A stretch of 64,000 bases of DNA from Shewanella algae (GTDB taxonomy: Bacteria > Pseudomonadota > Gammaproteobacteria > Enterobacterales > Shewanellaceae). The DNA lies in NCBI RefSeq assembly GCF_009183365.2, contig NZ_CP068230.1, positions 1,076,001 to 1,140,000 of the forward strand, given 5' to 3'. Of this stretch, positions 1 through 8,655 are shown piece by piece (position 1 is the first letter of the stretch; the number at the start of each line of letters is the position of its first letter). The notes below the pieces were generated by a model. The model was not told where the DNA came from and made no database searches. It saw nothing but the letters and a program-made list of their open reading frames with translations. Position numbers and translations under genes: made by a program.

Positions 1-1310
1 TGTTGCTTCTGCTCGTCATCAGACTCGACAAACTGTTGCCACCAACTGGCCTGCTTGGCCAGATTGCCGCCTTCGGCATTGGCTCTGAGCAGCAAGAGAT
101 CGTAGGCGGCGCGGAACTTGGGATGTTCCATCAGTTTGAAGGCGCGGCCCCCTTGAGAGCGTTCAAAGCGCATCTGTAACTGCCAGATATCCCGCGCCGG
201 AGTGCTGAAGCGGCGGGGAATGCTTACCGAACGGCACTGCTGTTCGAGCACATCGCCCATGGCGGCAAAGAAGGCATCATAGGGGCTGAGACCGCTCTCC
301 AAGGCGATATCCTGGGCGCGGTTTTGCAGCGGATACCAGAGGAGTGCGGCATAGAAGAAGGCCGGAGTCACAGGCTTGTCTTCACCGACGCGCACATCTG
401 TGTTGTGCATCATTTCGCTCAGCAGTCTGGCGGCCGGGCCCTTGGGGTCGTCCCGCAGCAGACTTTCCACCAGAGGGAAAATGGGCGCAAACAGTTGATA
501 TTCGCGCATCATCTGATAGTTGTTCAGCGCCTTACCGGCGAAAAACAGCTTTAGCACTTCTTCATACATACGCGCCGCCGGAATATCTTTCAGCAGCGGA
601 GCCAAACTCTTGATCGGGGCCGCAGTGCGTTTTTCGATGGACATCCCAAGCTTGGTGGCAAAGCGCACGGCCCGCAGCATACGCACCGGGTCTTCCCGAT
701 AACGGGTCTCGGGATCGCCAATCAGTCGCAGGGTTCTGGCCTTAAGATCATGAATACCGCCGCCATAGCTGCGAATGGAGTAGTCGGCAATATTGTAATA
801 GAGGGCGTTGACGGTAAAGTCGCGGCGCTCGGCGTCTTCATCTATGTCACCATAAACATTGTCGCGCAGCAGTCGTCCGGCCGAATTGACCTTGGAAATC
901 TTCTCTTCGCTGTTGCCGTGGTGGCCGCGGAAGGTCGCCACTTCAATAACATCCCGGCCAAAGACGATATGGGCCAGGCGGAAACGACGGCCAACCAGGC
1001 GGCAGTTGCGAAACAGCTTCTTGATCTCTTCCGGAGTGGCATTGGTGACCACGTCAAAGTCTTTCGGCTCCAGTCCCAGCAGCAGATCGCGTACGCCGCC
1101 ACCAACCAGATAGGCGTGAAAGCCAGACTTATGCAGGCGGTACAAAACCTTGAGCGCATTCTCGCTAATCTGTCTGCGGGAAATGCTGTGGCCATCGCGC
1201 GGGATAACCTCCAGGCTCAAACCTGTGTCTGTGTTGTCTTCTTGTTGAGCCTTGGCTGTCTGACCATCGTCAAACAACTGCTTACAAAACTGACTGATAC
1301 GGCGAAAAAT
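1..1310 (-). CDS. pcnB: Poly(A) polymerase I (3' part cut by window edge)
   Basis: PcnB adds poly(A) tails to RNA 3' ends, which helps the degradosome and RNase attack structured RNAs. The 436 codons visible show the nucleotidyltransferase core: LVGGGVRDLLLG near residue 60, then DFDVVTNATPEE, the FRNCRLVGRRFRLAH block and the ATFRGHH block. The C-terminal arginine-rich tail lies beyond the left edge. This frame has no ATG, GTG or TTG between its upstream stop codon (rc of 1321-1323 or slightly above) and the conserved N-terminus. The homologous start (compare E. coli MFTRVANFCRKV with IFRRISQFCKQ here) falls on an ATT at 1308-1310, preceded by GAGGT five bases upstream. E. coli pcnB is known to start with AUU, so I place the start there. 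The gene is downstream of gluQ on the same strand with an 80-base gap. Identity is certain; the start is an inference from homology and Shine-Dalgarno position. Confidence 0.93.
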   Translation of the reverse strand, partial: MFRRISQFCKQLFDDGQTAKAQQEDNTDTGLSLEVIPRDGHSISRRQISENALKVLYRLHKSGFHAYLVGGGVRDLLLGLEPKDFDVVTNATPEEIKKLFRNCRLVGRRFRLAHIVFGRDVIEVATFRGHHGNSEEKISKVNSAGRLLRDNVYGDIDEDAERRDFTVNALYYNIADYSIRSYGGGIHDLKARTLRLIGDPETRYREDPVRMLRAVRFATKLGMSIEKRTAAPIKSLAPLLKDIPAARMYEEVLKLFFAGKALNNYQMMREYQLFAPIFPLVESLLRDDPKGPAARLLSEMMHNTDVRVGEDKPVTPAFFYAALLWYPLQNRAQDIALESGLSPYDAFFAAMGDVLEQQCRSVSIPRRFSTPARDIWQLQMRFERSQGGRAFKLMEHPKFRAAYDLLLLRANAEGGNLAKQASWWQQFVESDDEQKQ

Positions 1311-1390
1311 GGGACACCTCGGAACGTTAACGCAAAATAAGGGTTAAAAACTGGCGGCTATGATATACCAAATAGCAGGCGATGAGTATA

Positions 1391-2260
1391 TCAGCGGACG
1401 ATGAGGATCTCTGTCTGCTTGGGAATGCTGTCTGGATCAAACTGAGCCACCGCCTGGGCCAACATCTGAGTCACATCGGCTTGGGGCGTGACAGCCGCCT
1501 GGCCGAGAAACTCGAGTGCCGCCAGCAGCGCCGGCTGTGGATGGCGTTTATCCACCGGTGTGGCATGGTTTTGCTTGGAAAGCTTGAGCCCTGCCTGGGT
1601 GCTGGCCAGCGGCAGATGAAAAAAGCCCGGTTCCTGAAATCCGAATTGGCGAAACAGGCTTATCTGTCGGCAACTGGCCTCCAAGAGATCGGCGCCGCGG
1701 ACTATCTCAGTGATGCCCTGAAAGGCGTCGTCCAGTACCACCGCCAGTTGATAGGCGTACAGACCATCGCTGCGCTTGATAATAAAGTCTTCTGCGGCGA
1801 AGGCTGGGTCGACACAGACTTTACCCAGATGGCCATCGATAAACCGGGCAACCGCCAGTTGGTTGTGAATGCGAATGGCACCTTGCTTGAGTTGCAACTC
1901 CCTGCAGCGGCCGTCGTAAACACCACCTCTTTGCTGGATCTGCTTGCGGGTGCACTGACAGTAGTAGGCCTGATTGGATCTCAATAAGGCATCAATATGT
2001 TGCTGATAGTCCTGCAGACGCCGACTCTGGTACAGCACTTCGCCATCCCAGTGCAAGCCGAAGGCTTCCAGGGTGCGCATTATGTCATCGGCTGCGCCGC
2101 GGACTTCTCTCGGGGGGTCGATATCTTCTATTCGCAGCAACCACTGCCCTTGCTTTGAGCGGGCGCGTAGATAACTGCCGAGGGCGGCAACAAGAGAGCC
2201 GAAATGCAAAGAGCCTGAAGGCGAGGGGGCGAAACGGCCTATGTAGGAAGTGTTGTTCAT
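1391..2260 (-). CDS. gluQ: Glutamyl-Q tRNA(Asp) synthetase
   Basis: GluQ (YadB) activates glutamate and transfers it to queuosine in the anticodon of tRNA(Asp). It is a shortened GluRS paralogue without an anticodon-binding domain, and the 289-aa length fits. The class I signature appears as HFGS at residues 19-22 (after RFAPSPSG), and the KMSKS-like loop as LKLSKQN near residue 240. The zinc-binding cysteine cluster YYCQCTRK...GRC is in the middle. I chose the ATG at 2258-2260 because it begins MNNTSYIGRFAPSPSG as in the family; the longer frame upstream reads through the dksA terminator and is not coding. It sits between dksA and pcnB, the same order as in E. coli. Confidence 0.95.
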   Translation of the reverse strand: MNNTSYIGRFAPSPSGSLHFGSLVAALGSYLRARSKQGQWLLRIEDIDPPREVRGAADDIMRTLEAFGLHWDGEVLYQSRRLQDYQQHIDALLRSNQAYYCQCTRKQIQQRGGVYDGRCRELQLKQGAIRIHNQLAVARFIDGHLGKVCVDPAFAAEDFIIKRSDGLYAYQLAVVLDDAFQGITEIVRGADLLEASCRQISLFRQFGFQEPGFFHLPLASTQAGLKLSKQNHATPVDKRHPQPALLAALEFLGQAAVTPQADVTQMLAQAVAQFDPDSIPKQTEILIVR

Positions 2261-2275
2261 CAAGGGCTGAGTGAC

Positions 2276-2312
2276 AAAAAAACGCGGGGCCAGTGTAACA
2301 CTTGGCCCCGCG
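2276..2312 (-). terminator. Rho-independent terminator of dksA
   Basis: A 10-bp GC-rich stem (CGCGGGGCCA at 2283-2292 pairing with 2303-2312) is followed on the minus strand by seven T residues (A run 2276-2282). It lies 15 bases downstream of the dksA stop codon and just before the gluQ start, so it should separate abundant dksA mRNA from gluQ-pcnB. Confidence 0.9.
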
Positions 2313-2327
2313 CTGCGGCAGATTAGA

Positions 2328-2771
2328 TTAACCTGCCATCTGTTTTTCTTTGATCTCTGCCAGCGTTTTGCAGTCGATACACAGATCGGCTGTCGGTCTG
2401 GCTTCCAGACGACGGATGCCGATTTCGACGCCGCAGGATTCGCAGAAACCGAAGTCATCTTCTTCAATTTTCTGCAGTGTCTTTTCGATCTTCTTGATCA
2501 GCTTACGTTCGCGGTCGCGGGCGCGCAGTTCGAGGCTGAACTCTTCTTCCTGGGCGGCACGGTCAACCGGATCCGGGAAGTTTGCAGCTTCATCCTGCAT
2601 ATGGGTAAGAGTGCGATCCACCTCTTGACGCAACTGATTCCTCCATGCTTCAAGAATGGTCTTGAAGTGGCTCAGTTGTTGTGAGTTCATGTACTCCTCA
2701 CCGGGTTTTTCCTGGTAAGGGTCTACACCAGCGATAGCGAGTACACCAAGTTTTTTAGTGCCTTCAGGCAT
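2328..2771 (-). CDS. dksA: RNA polymerase-binding transcription factor DksA
   Basis: DksA binds the RNA polymerase secondary channel and works with ppGpp to repress rRNA promoters and activate amino acid biosynthesis promoters. The 147-aa product has the coiled-coil tip motif DPVDRA with the two aspartates at 67 and 70. Its four-cysteine zinc finger is C110, C113, C131 and C134, and the C-terminus ends EIKEKQMAG as in enterics. The start is the ATG at 2769-2771, preceded by AGGAGA eight bases upstream; an earlier in-frame ATG at 2807 adds 12 residues absent from the family. It is followed by a strong terminator, then gluQ. Confidence 0.97.
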   Translation of the reverse strand: MPEGTKKLGVLAIAGVDPYQEKPGEEYMNSQQLSHFKTILEAWRNQLRQEVDRTLTHMQDEAANFPDPVDRAAQEEEFSLELRARDRERKLIKKIEKTLQKIEEDDFGFCESCGVEIGIRRLEARPTADLCIDCKTLAEIKEKQMAG

Positions 2772-2921
2772 AACGCATCTCCTGTTTCCATTTGCGTCGT
2801 AGGGCATTCTTATGAACGGCCGCTATCTATATCAGAATCTCTCTACCTAGGCAAATATTTCGATTTACTTATTGCTAATTATTTGAATATGTCTGCTAAA
2901 CCCGATTAAATCAACTTTTTA

Positions 2922-3644
2922 TCACTTTTTGGGGCTTGTCTGACGAACAAATTCGAGCCTTGATTCCACCCAGAAGCCTTCAGGTGAAAGGCTTGTGGCA
3001 TAGGCCAGTACTTCGACCCCGGCATCTATGGCTTCGTTCAATAAGTCGGCATATTTTGAATCTATATGGCGGGCCGCTGATACGGTTTTTATCCCTGTAT
3101 GTTGCACTAAAAACACCAATACCCCACGTTGGCCACTTTTGACCACTGACATCAGTTCCCGCAAGTGTTTTTGACCACGGCTGGTGACAGCATCGGGAAA
3201 GTAACCATGACCCTCTTCCAAGAGTGTGGTGTTCTTCACTTCGATATAGCAATCAGCCTCTGCCCCTTCGCTGAGAAAGATATCGATACGGCTGTTTTCA
3301 TCACCGTACTTCACTTCCCGCTTGAGGTTTTGGTACCCCTGCAGTTCCTTGATGACACCCGTTTGGATCCCTTCCTCTACCAGAGCGTTGGCCCGCCCTG
3401 TGTTGACACCGATCAGGTCGCCTTCAGGGGTTTGCATCAGCTCCCAGGTGTGGGCGTATTTACGCTTGGGATTGTCCGAACAGGAGAACCAAACCCGCTC
3501 GCCGGGGAACTGGCAGTTCTTCATTGAACCCGTATTGGGGCAGTGCAGGGTAATCTCAGTGCCATCATCCAGCCTGACATCGGCCAGAAAGCGTTTATAC
3601 CTTTGGATCAAAATGCCGGATTGCAGTGGCGGGATAAACTCCAT
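2922..3644 (-). CDS. sfsA: SfsA family DNA-binding/sugar fermentation stimulation protein
   Basis: SfsA was found as a factor that stimulates mal gene expression in E. coli; its fold includes an OB-like N-terminal part and a nuclease-like C-terminal part, and its exact role is unsettled. The 240-aa product matches the family throughout: LIQRYKRFLADV, LHCPNTGSMK, RKYAHTWEL, EVKYGDENSRIDIFL, YFPDAVTSRGQKHLREL. Two ATGs are six bases apart. I chose the second (3642-3644, MEFIPP...), because GGGAG lies six bases upstream of it and abuts the first. It is upstream of dksA and divergent from pepB. Confidence 0.93.
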   Translation of the reverse strand: MEFIPPLQSGILIQRYKRFLADVRLDDGTEITLHCPNTGSMKNCQFPGERVWFSCSDNPKRKYAHTWELMQTPEGDLIGVNTGRANALVEEGIQTGVIKELQGYQNLKREVKYGDENSRIDIFLSEGAEADCYIEVKNTTLLEEGHGYFPDAVTSRGQKHLRELMSVVKSGQRGVLVFLVQHTGIKTVSAARHIDSKYADLLNEAIDAGVEVLAYATSLSPEGFWVESRLEFVRQTSPKK

Positions 3645-3806
3645 CCCCATCTCCCTGAAGTTGTTGAAAACCCCAAAGCCTAGCAGGCTTTACAGTTGGC
3701 AACAATTCTCATTCGGCGCGGGGCTTCAAGTGCCGGGCAGGAATGCAGTACACTGGGACCAATTGTGGCGCGAAGGCGCTCACTGCATAAAGAAGAAGGA
3801 ATCGAA

Positions 3807-5084
3807 ATGAGTCAATCCATGAAGATAGTGCTGACCCATGAGGCCCCTGCGGCCCATTGGGGCAAAGCCGATGTAACCTACAATGCTGAGCAGGCTCAGA
3901 TCCACCTGCAGGGAAACGATGTTCTGCGGCAAATCCAGATGGCCGCCCGCAAGCTGCGTAACCAGGGGATCAATCAAGTGTCTTTGGTGGGAGAGGGGTG
4001 GGACCTCAACAGTCAGTGGGCCTTTGCCCAGGGCTTTGTCACTGCCAAAGGCGGACATGAGATCCAGTGGGCCGGTGATGAGGCACTCAAGGGCGCGCTG
4101 ACCAGCAGGGCTTACAGCGCATCGTTTGCCCGCAGTCTTATCAATGAAACCCCGGAAAACCTGCCACCACTGAAACTGGCGCAGCAGGCGGCCAATTGGC
4201 TGGCCGAACTCGGCGGTGACAAGGTCAGCTACCGGATAGTTGAAGGGGAAGCCTTGTTGCAGGAGCAGTGGATAGGCATTCATGCGGTTGGCCGCGGCAG
4301 CGAAAGGCCACCTGCGTTGCTGGAACTGGACTTCAACCCTCTGGGTGAAGATGCTCCCGTGTCCGTCGCGCTGGTAGGTAAGGGGATCACCTTTGACTCA
4401 GGCGGTTACAGCATCAAGGCTTCCGAAGGCATGCTGGGCATGAAGGCGGATATGGGCGGCGCGGCAACTGTTACTGCGGCGCTGGGGCTGGCGATTCAGA
4501 ACGGTCTCGACAAGCGGGTCAAACTCTACCTCTGCTGCGCCGAGAACCTGATCAGTGGTCGTGCCTATAAGCTGGGAGACATACTGACCTACAAGAACGG
4601 CACCACGGTTGAAGTGGTCAATACCGATGCCGAGGGACGCCTGGTGCTGGCCGATGGTCTGCAGGCCGCCTGCGCCAGCGGTGCGACTCGGGTTATCGAT
4701 GCCGCCACCCTGACCGGCGCCGCCGTGATGGCCGTTGGCCGCAACTATAACGCCATCTTCTCCCCCAGCCAGCCACTGCTGGCGTTGACACAGCAAAAGG
4801 CGGCTCTAGTGGCCGAAAATGTTTGGCCTTTGCCGCTGGAGCCTTGGCATAAAGAGATGTGCCCTTCTGCCTATGCCGATACCGCCAACAGCCGCCCGGT
4901 AAAAGGTGGCGGCGCCGGTGGCGCTTCCAATGCTGCCGGTTTCCTGTGGCGTTTTGTCAATGAAGGTGTGGATTGGCTGCATATCGATCTGGCCGCCGCA
5001 TTTGAAGACAATGCTTCAGCCCTTTGGGCTGCAGGCGCCACGACTCATGGTATGTTGACCATAGCCGAACTGTTGGCGGACTGA
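3807..5084 (+). CDS. pepB: Peptidase B (M17 leucyl aminopeptidase family)
   Basis: This is a cytoplasmic dinuclear-metal aminopeptidase that trims N-terminal residues from peptides. The 425-aa protein has the M17 catalytic blocks: VGKGITFDSGGYSIK with the metal and catalytic lysines, MKADMGGAA, and the family signature NTDAEGRLVLADGL. The N-terminal regulatory domain is short, as in PepB rather than PepA. The ATG at 3807 follows AAGAAGGA at a good spacing; the in-frame upstream extension to 3696 runs into the sfsA promoter region. It is followed by a strong terminator at 5110-5135, so it is probably monocistronic. Confidence 0.93.
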   Translation: MSQSMKIVLTHEAPAAHWGKADVTYNAEQAQIHLQGNDVLRQIQMAARKLRNQGINQVSLVGEGWDLNSQWAFAQGFVTAKGGHEIQWAGDEALKGALTSRAYSASFARSLINETPENLPPLKLAQQAANWLAELGGDKVSYRIVEGEALLQEQWIGIHAVGRGSERPPALLELDFNPLGEDAPVSVALVGKGITFDSGGYSIKASEGMLGMKADMGGAATVTAALGLAIQNGLDKRVKLYLCCAENLISGRAYKLGDILTYKNGTTVEVVNTDAEGRLVLADGLQAACASGATRVIDAATLTGAAVMAVGRNYNAIFSPSQPLLALTQQKAALVAENVWPLPLEPWHKEMCPSAYADTANSRPVKGGGAGGASNAAGFLWRFVNEGVDWLHIDLAAAFEDNASALWAAGATTHGMLTIAELLAD

Positions 5085-5109
5085 GTCATAGGGAATTAAC
5101 GCCCAAACC

Positions 5110-5135
5110 AAGCCGCCCACTGGGCGGCTTTTTTT
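5110..5135 (+). terminator. Rho-independent terminator of pepB
   Basis: The stem AGCCGCCC/GGGCGGCT (5111-5118 with 5122-5129) has a three-base loop and is followed by a run of T residues. Confidence 0.93.
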
Positions 5136-5178
5136 AATGCCGGTGTATCGCTATTTTTTCAACAAAGGGAAGTGCAGG

Positions 5179-5637
5179 ATGAAGTTACGCAAGGCAAGAA
5201 AGGAAGACGCACAAACTGCCTGGGATATCCGTAATCTGGCTATTCAGGCCGGTTGCCAGGGGTTTTACACAAAGGCAGAGCTCAGAATTTGGACCCAAGG
5301 CGAGATGCCCTCTGTCTTTATCACCATGGTGGAGAGAGACTTTTATCTAATCGAACATCAGGGAAAAATACTGGCGACCGGCATGCTGGATAGCGACCGA
5401 ATTGAAGCCCTGTTCGTGCATCCACAAGCCATGGGCCAAGGGCTCGGGCGTGACTTGCTCGCTCATCTCGAGTCTTTGGCGCGTGAAAGAGGCGTGACCG
5501 CGCTGACGCTGGAGTCTACCCTCAATGCCGCCGACTTCTATCGTAGCTGTGGCTTTTGCGGTGAGGGGATAAGCCAATATCACTCCCCAAGAGGTATAGT
5601 GCTCGACTGCGTGGTGATGCACAAGGCGCTTAAGTGA
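5179..5637 (+). CDS. GNAT family N-acetyltransferase
   Basis: The 152-aa product has the acetyl-CoA binding motif A of GNAT enzymes: LFVHPQAMGQGLGRDLLAHL, with the Q-G-L-G-R pyrophosphate loop. Motif B follows as NAADFYRSCGF. The substrate cannot be told from sequence. The ATG at 5179 is preceded by GCAGG and starts MKLRKARKEDAQ, typical of the fold; an upstream in-frame ATG at 5137 overlaps the pepB terminator and is unlikely. It ends one base before the stop codon of thpR on the other strand, with no room for a dedicated terminator. Confidence 0.85.
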   Translation: MKLRKARKEDAQTAWDIRNLAIQAGCQGFYTKAELRIWTQGEMPSVFITMVERDFYLIEHQGKILATGMLDSDRIEALFVHPQAMGQGLGRDLLAHLESLARERGVTALTLESTLNAADFYRSCGFCGEGISQYHSPRGIVLDCVVMHKALK

Positions 5638-5638
5638 T

Positions 5639-6187
5639 TCAGTCGCTTAACGGCCAACTGGCCAATATCCGGTACTCGACGCCGGTTGGAGTACTCAAAG
5701 ACTCGTAGAGTTGCAGCTCGCTTGGCGTTAAATCGAGCGTTGGAATATGTTCGAGTTTCGGTAGGTTGCCGGCCCTTCGCATCAAGGTGATATGGGGTCG
5801 GTAATCATATTCGCTGTTATGCAGCCCAAGGTTTGTCGCCAGTTGTTGCGCCGCCCCGGCGAGCGCCATTAGTGCCGGATCTTCGGCTGTGCCGGCCAGG
5901 CAGAGTATTTTCGGCCCGGGCCAGAAACAGAGATGCTCGAGCCGCACCCGAAAGCGTTTCAAGGGTAAGCCGGGAATGGCAGCGAGTAAATCCCTATGCT
6001 GTTCTGCCGTCACCTGGCCGAGAAACGCCAGGGTAAGGTGCAGATTGGCCTCTGTCACTTTTTTGAGACCGGGGGCTGACGGTTCATCAGCTTGTTCACA
6101 TGCTTGCTGCAACGTCAGCAAGCTTGATCTTTCTGCCGTGGTTGGCGCAAATCCCAGAAATAGCCTTTTAGGCGTAATTGAGCTCAT
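5639..6187 (-). CDS. thpR: RNA 2',3'-cyclic phosphodiesterase (2H family)
   Basis: ThpR hydrolyses 2',3'-cyclic phosphate ends of RNA and was first described as a 2'-5' RNA ligase. The 182-aa protein has the two defining HxTx motifs, HLTL at residues 50-53 and HITL at 132-135. It opens with the usual KRLFLGF strand. The start at 6185-6187 gives MSSITPKRLF; 18 further in-frame codons upstream (to 6241) run through the 45-bp repeat region and are not family-like. It is convergent with the acetyltransferase gene. Confidence 0.9.
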   Translation of the reverse strand: MSSITPKRLFLGFAPTTAERSSLLTLQQACEQADEPSAPGLKKVTEANLHLTLAFLGQVTAEQHRDLLAAIPGLPLKRFRVRLEHLCFWPGPKILCLAGTAEDPALMALAGAAQQLATNLGLHNSEYDYRPHITLMRRAGNLPKLEHIPTLDLTPSELQLYESLSTPTGVEYRILASWPLSD

Positions 6188-6228
6188 TTTTCGTTCCCGG
6201 TTAAGACCTTGGCCTATACTGTGACTTG

Positions 6229-6273
6229 TACCATTGTACACAGGAGTCGATTCACTCGGTGAGAATGAAAAGC
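6229..6273 (+). repeat. 45-bp dispersed sequence, copy A
   Basis: This is one of three ungapped, alignable 45-bp sequences in the window (others 23759-23803 and 32832-32876). It shares TACCA at the left, then ACAGGAGT, and a degenerate inverted core TTCACTCGGTGAGAATGAA. It lies 42 bases upstream of the thpR start, and in the orientation of thpR it ends in a weak extended -10-like sequence (TGGTACAA). Confidence 0.6.
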
Positions 6274-6330
6274 AATGGTATCGGATGGATTCTTTGGATC
6301 AAAAAACAGTCGTAAGGAAATGACCCCATT

Positions 6331-8520
6331 ATGCCCGCGAGTCTTGCCAATCAATTACAACATGCTCTGGTGGATGTCTTCAGCGATTCTCCGCTGATCA
6401 CCCTGGAGCAGAATGTTGATCGCGCCCTGGAGATCATCACCCGACAATTGGATTGTGACGGGGTGTTTGTGCTGGCGGCCGGTAAGACACCGGGGCGACT
6501 CAAGACCCGCAATCTCTACCTCAAACCCCAATTCAAGACTCAGCAAGCTTCCCGGGAGTGGGGGCTGGGGAACATGCCTTTTTTTCGCAATCTGTTACGC
6601 CACCCCAAACTCCTGACCTTGGACAGTATTGAAGAGCTTCCCAAGGAAGCTCAGGAAGAGAAACGTTTCTTACGCCAGTGGCAGGTACGCAGCCTGTTGG
6701 TGCTGCCGCCACTGCATCTGGGGGATACCCATATCGCCGTTGGCGCCCTGCAATGCGGCGGCGAAAAGCGCTGGCAGGAAGACTTTATCAATGAACTCAG
6801 CCATGCTGCTGCCATGATAGGTTCGGCAATGGAGCTGACCCGCATCGCCTTGGCGCTGCTGGCCAGTGAGCGCAAGTATCAGGAGCTGTTCCAACAGTTA
6901 CCCCTGGCTTGCGGGCAGTTGGACAGCAGCAACCAACTGACCATGATGAATCGGATAGCCAAGCAGACACTGGTGGCCGGTGACAGCAAGGATCTGCTGG
7001 CGTTGGTGCGTGAGGATGACAAGGGGATTTTGCTCGATACCCTGGCCGTGGTACGCGATGGGGTATTGAATCAGGCCTGGTGTGAGGTTGGTTTTCTGCA
7101 TGGACAGGAGCTCTCTTGGCAAAAACTCAGTTTCAGCCGCAGTAAGGCTGATAAGCGTACTTTGGTGCTGATGGCCGAGGATGTCAGTGAACGCCACAGA
7201 TTGGCCAGCGAGCTGTCATTTCATGCCAATTATGATGCGCTGACCGGCCTGCCCAACCGGGTGCATTTTGAAGCCCTGCTGGCCAAAGTGCTCGGCGAGG
7301 AACAGGCGCCGCCTGTGTGTATTGCCTTTGTGGATCTGGACCAGTTTCGGGTGATCAACAATGTCAGCGGTCATATCGCGGGTGACAGGCTCTTGTGTCA
7401 GGTGGCGCAGCGGCTCAAGCAGCTGGTGCGCAAGGGGGATGTGGTGGCCAGGCTCGGCGGCGATGAGTTCGGGATCCTGATGCATTTTTGCAACCCAGAG
7501 TCGGCCAAACATATCGCCGAGCGTATCTGTCAGCAGCTGTTCAATCACGAATTCAACTGGGAAAACCGCAAACACGGGGTCTCGGCAAGCATAGGCATAG
7601 CCCAGTTGGATCCGGCAGCCCAGGACATTTATACCGTCATGGGCCAGGCCGATGCCGCCTGCCGCCTGGCCAAGGAGCAGGGGCGCAACGGCTGGTTACT
7701 CTACGACAGCAGCGATCCCCGCCTCAAGCGGCTCTACAGCGAAATGACCGCCTCGGTCGATGTCCTTGGAGCCCTGGCCAATGACAGATTTGAGCTCTAT
7801 TTCCAGGAGATCCGCCCGCTGGAGGCTACAGATAGCGGCATGCATCTGGAGATCTTGCTGCGTATGTATCAGGAGGAGGGGGAGATGCTGTCTCCGGCGA
7901 TATTTCTGCCGGCGGCCGAGCGTTATAACCTGGCGTCCAGAGTGGATCGCTGGGTGATAGATCATCTGCTGCTCTGGGGCAATCGGCATCTTGAGTTGTG
8001 GCAATCCCTGTCTTTGGTGTCGCTGAACCTTTCGGCGTCCTCGCTCGAGGATGAGGAGTTTATGGACTGGCTTGAGATGCGCCTGCTGGCCGAACCCGAA
8101 TTGGTCGATAAGCTGTGTATCGAAATCACCGAAACTTCGGTTCTCAGTCAGCTTGAGCAGGCCCACAGGTTGATTGAGCTGCTTAAACCCCTGGGTTGTA
8201 AGCTGGCGATGGATGACTTTGGTGCCGGCTTTTCCTCTTTTGCTTACCTTAAACAGTTGGCGGTGGATTATGTGAAGATTGACGGCCAGTTTGTGCTCAA
8301 TCTCTGTGAAGACAAGGCGGATCAGGCGATTATTGCCGCCATGTGCCAGTTGGGGAGGCAGATGGAGTTTCAAACTATTGCCGAGTTTGTGGAAACCGAG
8401 GCCATAGTGGCGAAACTGCAGGAGCTGGGGGTGGATTATGCTCAGGGCTACGCCATAGGCAAGCCCAGGCCCTTACTTGAGCTGAGTGAGTCCAACCGCA
8501 GTTGTGCCAATGCTTATTGA
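6331..8520 (+). CDS. GAF-GGDEF-EAL cyclic-di-GMP signalling protein
   Basis: This is a 729-aa cytoplasmic protein with no membrane segment. An N-terminal GAF-like domain (about 20-175) is followed by a PAS-like region (about 180-290), a GGDEF domain (about 295-455) and an EAL domain (about 470-720). The diguanylate cyclase site is intact (GGDEF at 376-380), and an inhibitory I-site RKGD sits five residues before it. In the EAL domain the signature reads EIL at 507-509. The other catalytic residues remain: NLS, EITE, the DDFGAGFSS loop, KIDGQF, the glutamate in IAEFVE and QGY. It is therefore plausibly bifunctional or a phosphodiesterase gated by its GAF sensor. It stands alone, divergent from thpR. 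Confidence 0.92.
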   Translation: MPASLANQLQHALVDVFSDSPLITLEQNVDRALEIITRQLDCDGVFVLAAGKTPGRLKTRNLYLKPQFKTQQASREWGLGNMPFFRNLLRHPKLLTLDSIEELPKEAQEEKRFLRQWQVRSLLVLPPLHLGDTHIAVGALQCGGEKRWQEDFINELSHAAAMIGSAMELTRIALALLASERKYQELFQQLPLACGQLDSSNQLTMMNRIAKQTLVAGDSKDLLALVREDDKGILLDTLAVVRDGVLNQAWCEVGFLHGQELSWQKLSFSRSKADKRTLVLMAEDVSERHRLASELSFHANYDALTGLPNRVHFEALLAKVLGEEQAPPVCIAFVDLDQFRVINNVSGHIAGDRLLCQVAQRLKQLVRKGDVVARLGGDEFGILMHFCNPESAKHIAERICQQLFNHEFNWENRKHGVSASIGIAQLDPAAQDIYTVMGQADAACRLAKEQGRNGWLLYDSSDPRLKRLYSEMTASVDVLGALANDRFELYFQEIRPLEATDSGMHLEILLRMYQEEGEMLSPAIFLPAAERYNLASRVDRWVIDHLLLWGNRHLELWQSLSLVSLNLSASSLEDEEFMDWLEMRLLAEPELVDKLCIEITETSVLSQLEQAHRLIELLKPLGCKLAMDDFGAGFSSFAYLKQLAVDYVKIDGQFVLNLCEDKADQAIIAAMCQLGRQMEFQTIAEFVETEAIVAKLQELGVDYAQGYAIGKPRPLLELSESNRSCANAY

Positions 8521-8655
8521 TTCATACAGGCTGGCACAGACTGACATCAGGATACCTGGTGTAGTTTGCAGGACATGCTCAGGGCCTTCCTGTTAGCCAC
8601 GGCGGCTGAAACTGGTTACACTGAGCGCCTGTTTTTGTAAGCCATGCCCTGAATC

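Noticed and set aside
750..1340. 196-codon plus-strand frame
   Set aside because: It lies antisense to pcnB, whose protein matches its family throughout; no ribosome site.
1382..1987. 201-codon plus-strand frame
   Set aside because: Antisense shadow of gluQ.
3700..3716. Fur-like TTCTCATT before pepB
   Set aside because: Only a half-site matches and pepB has no expected link to iron.
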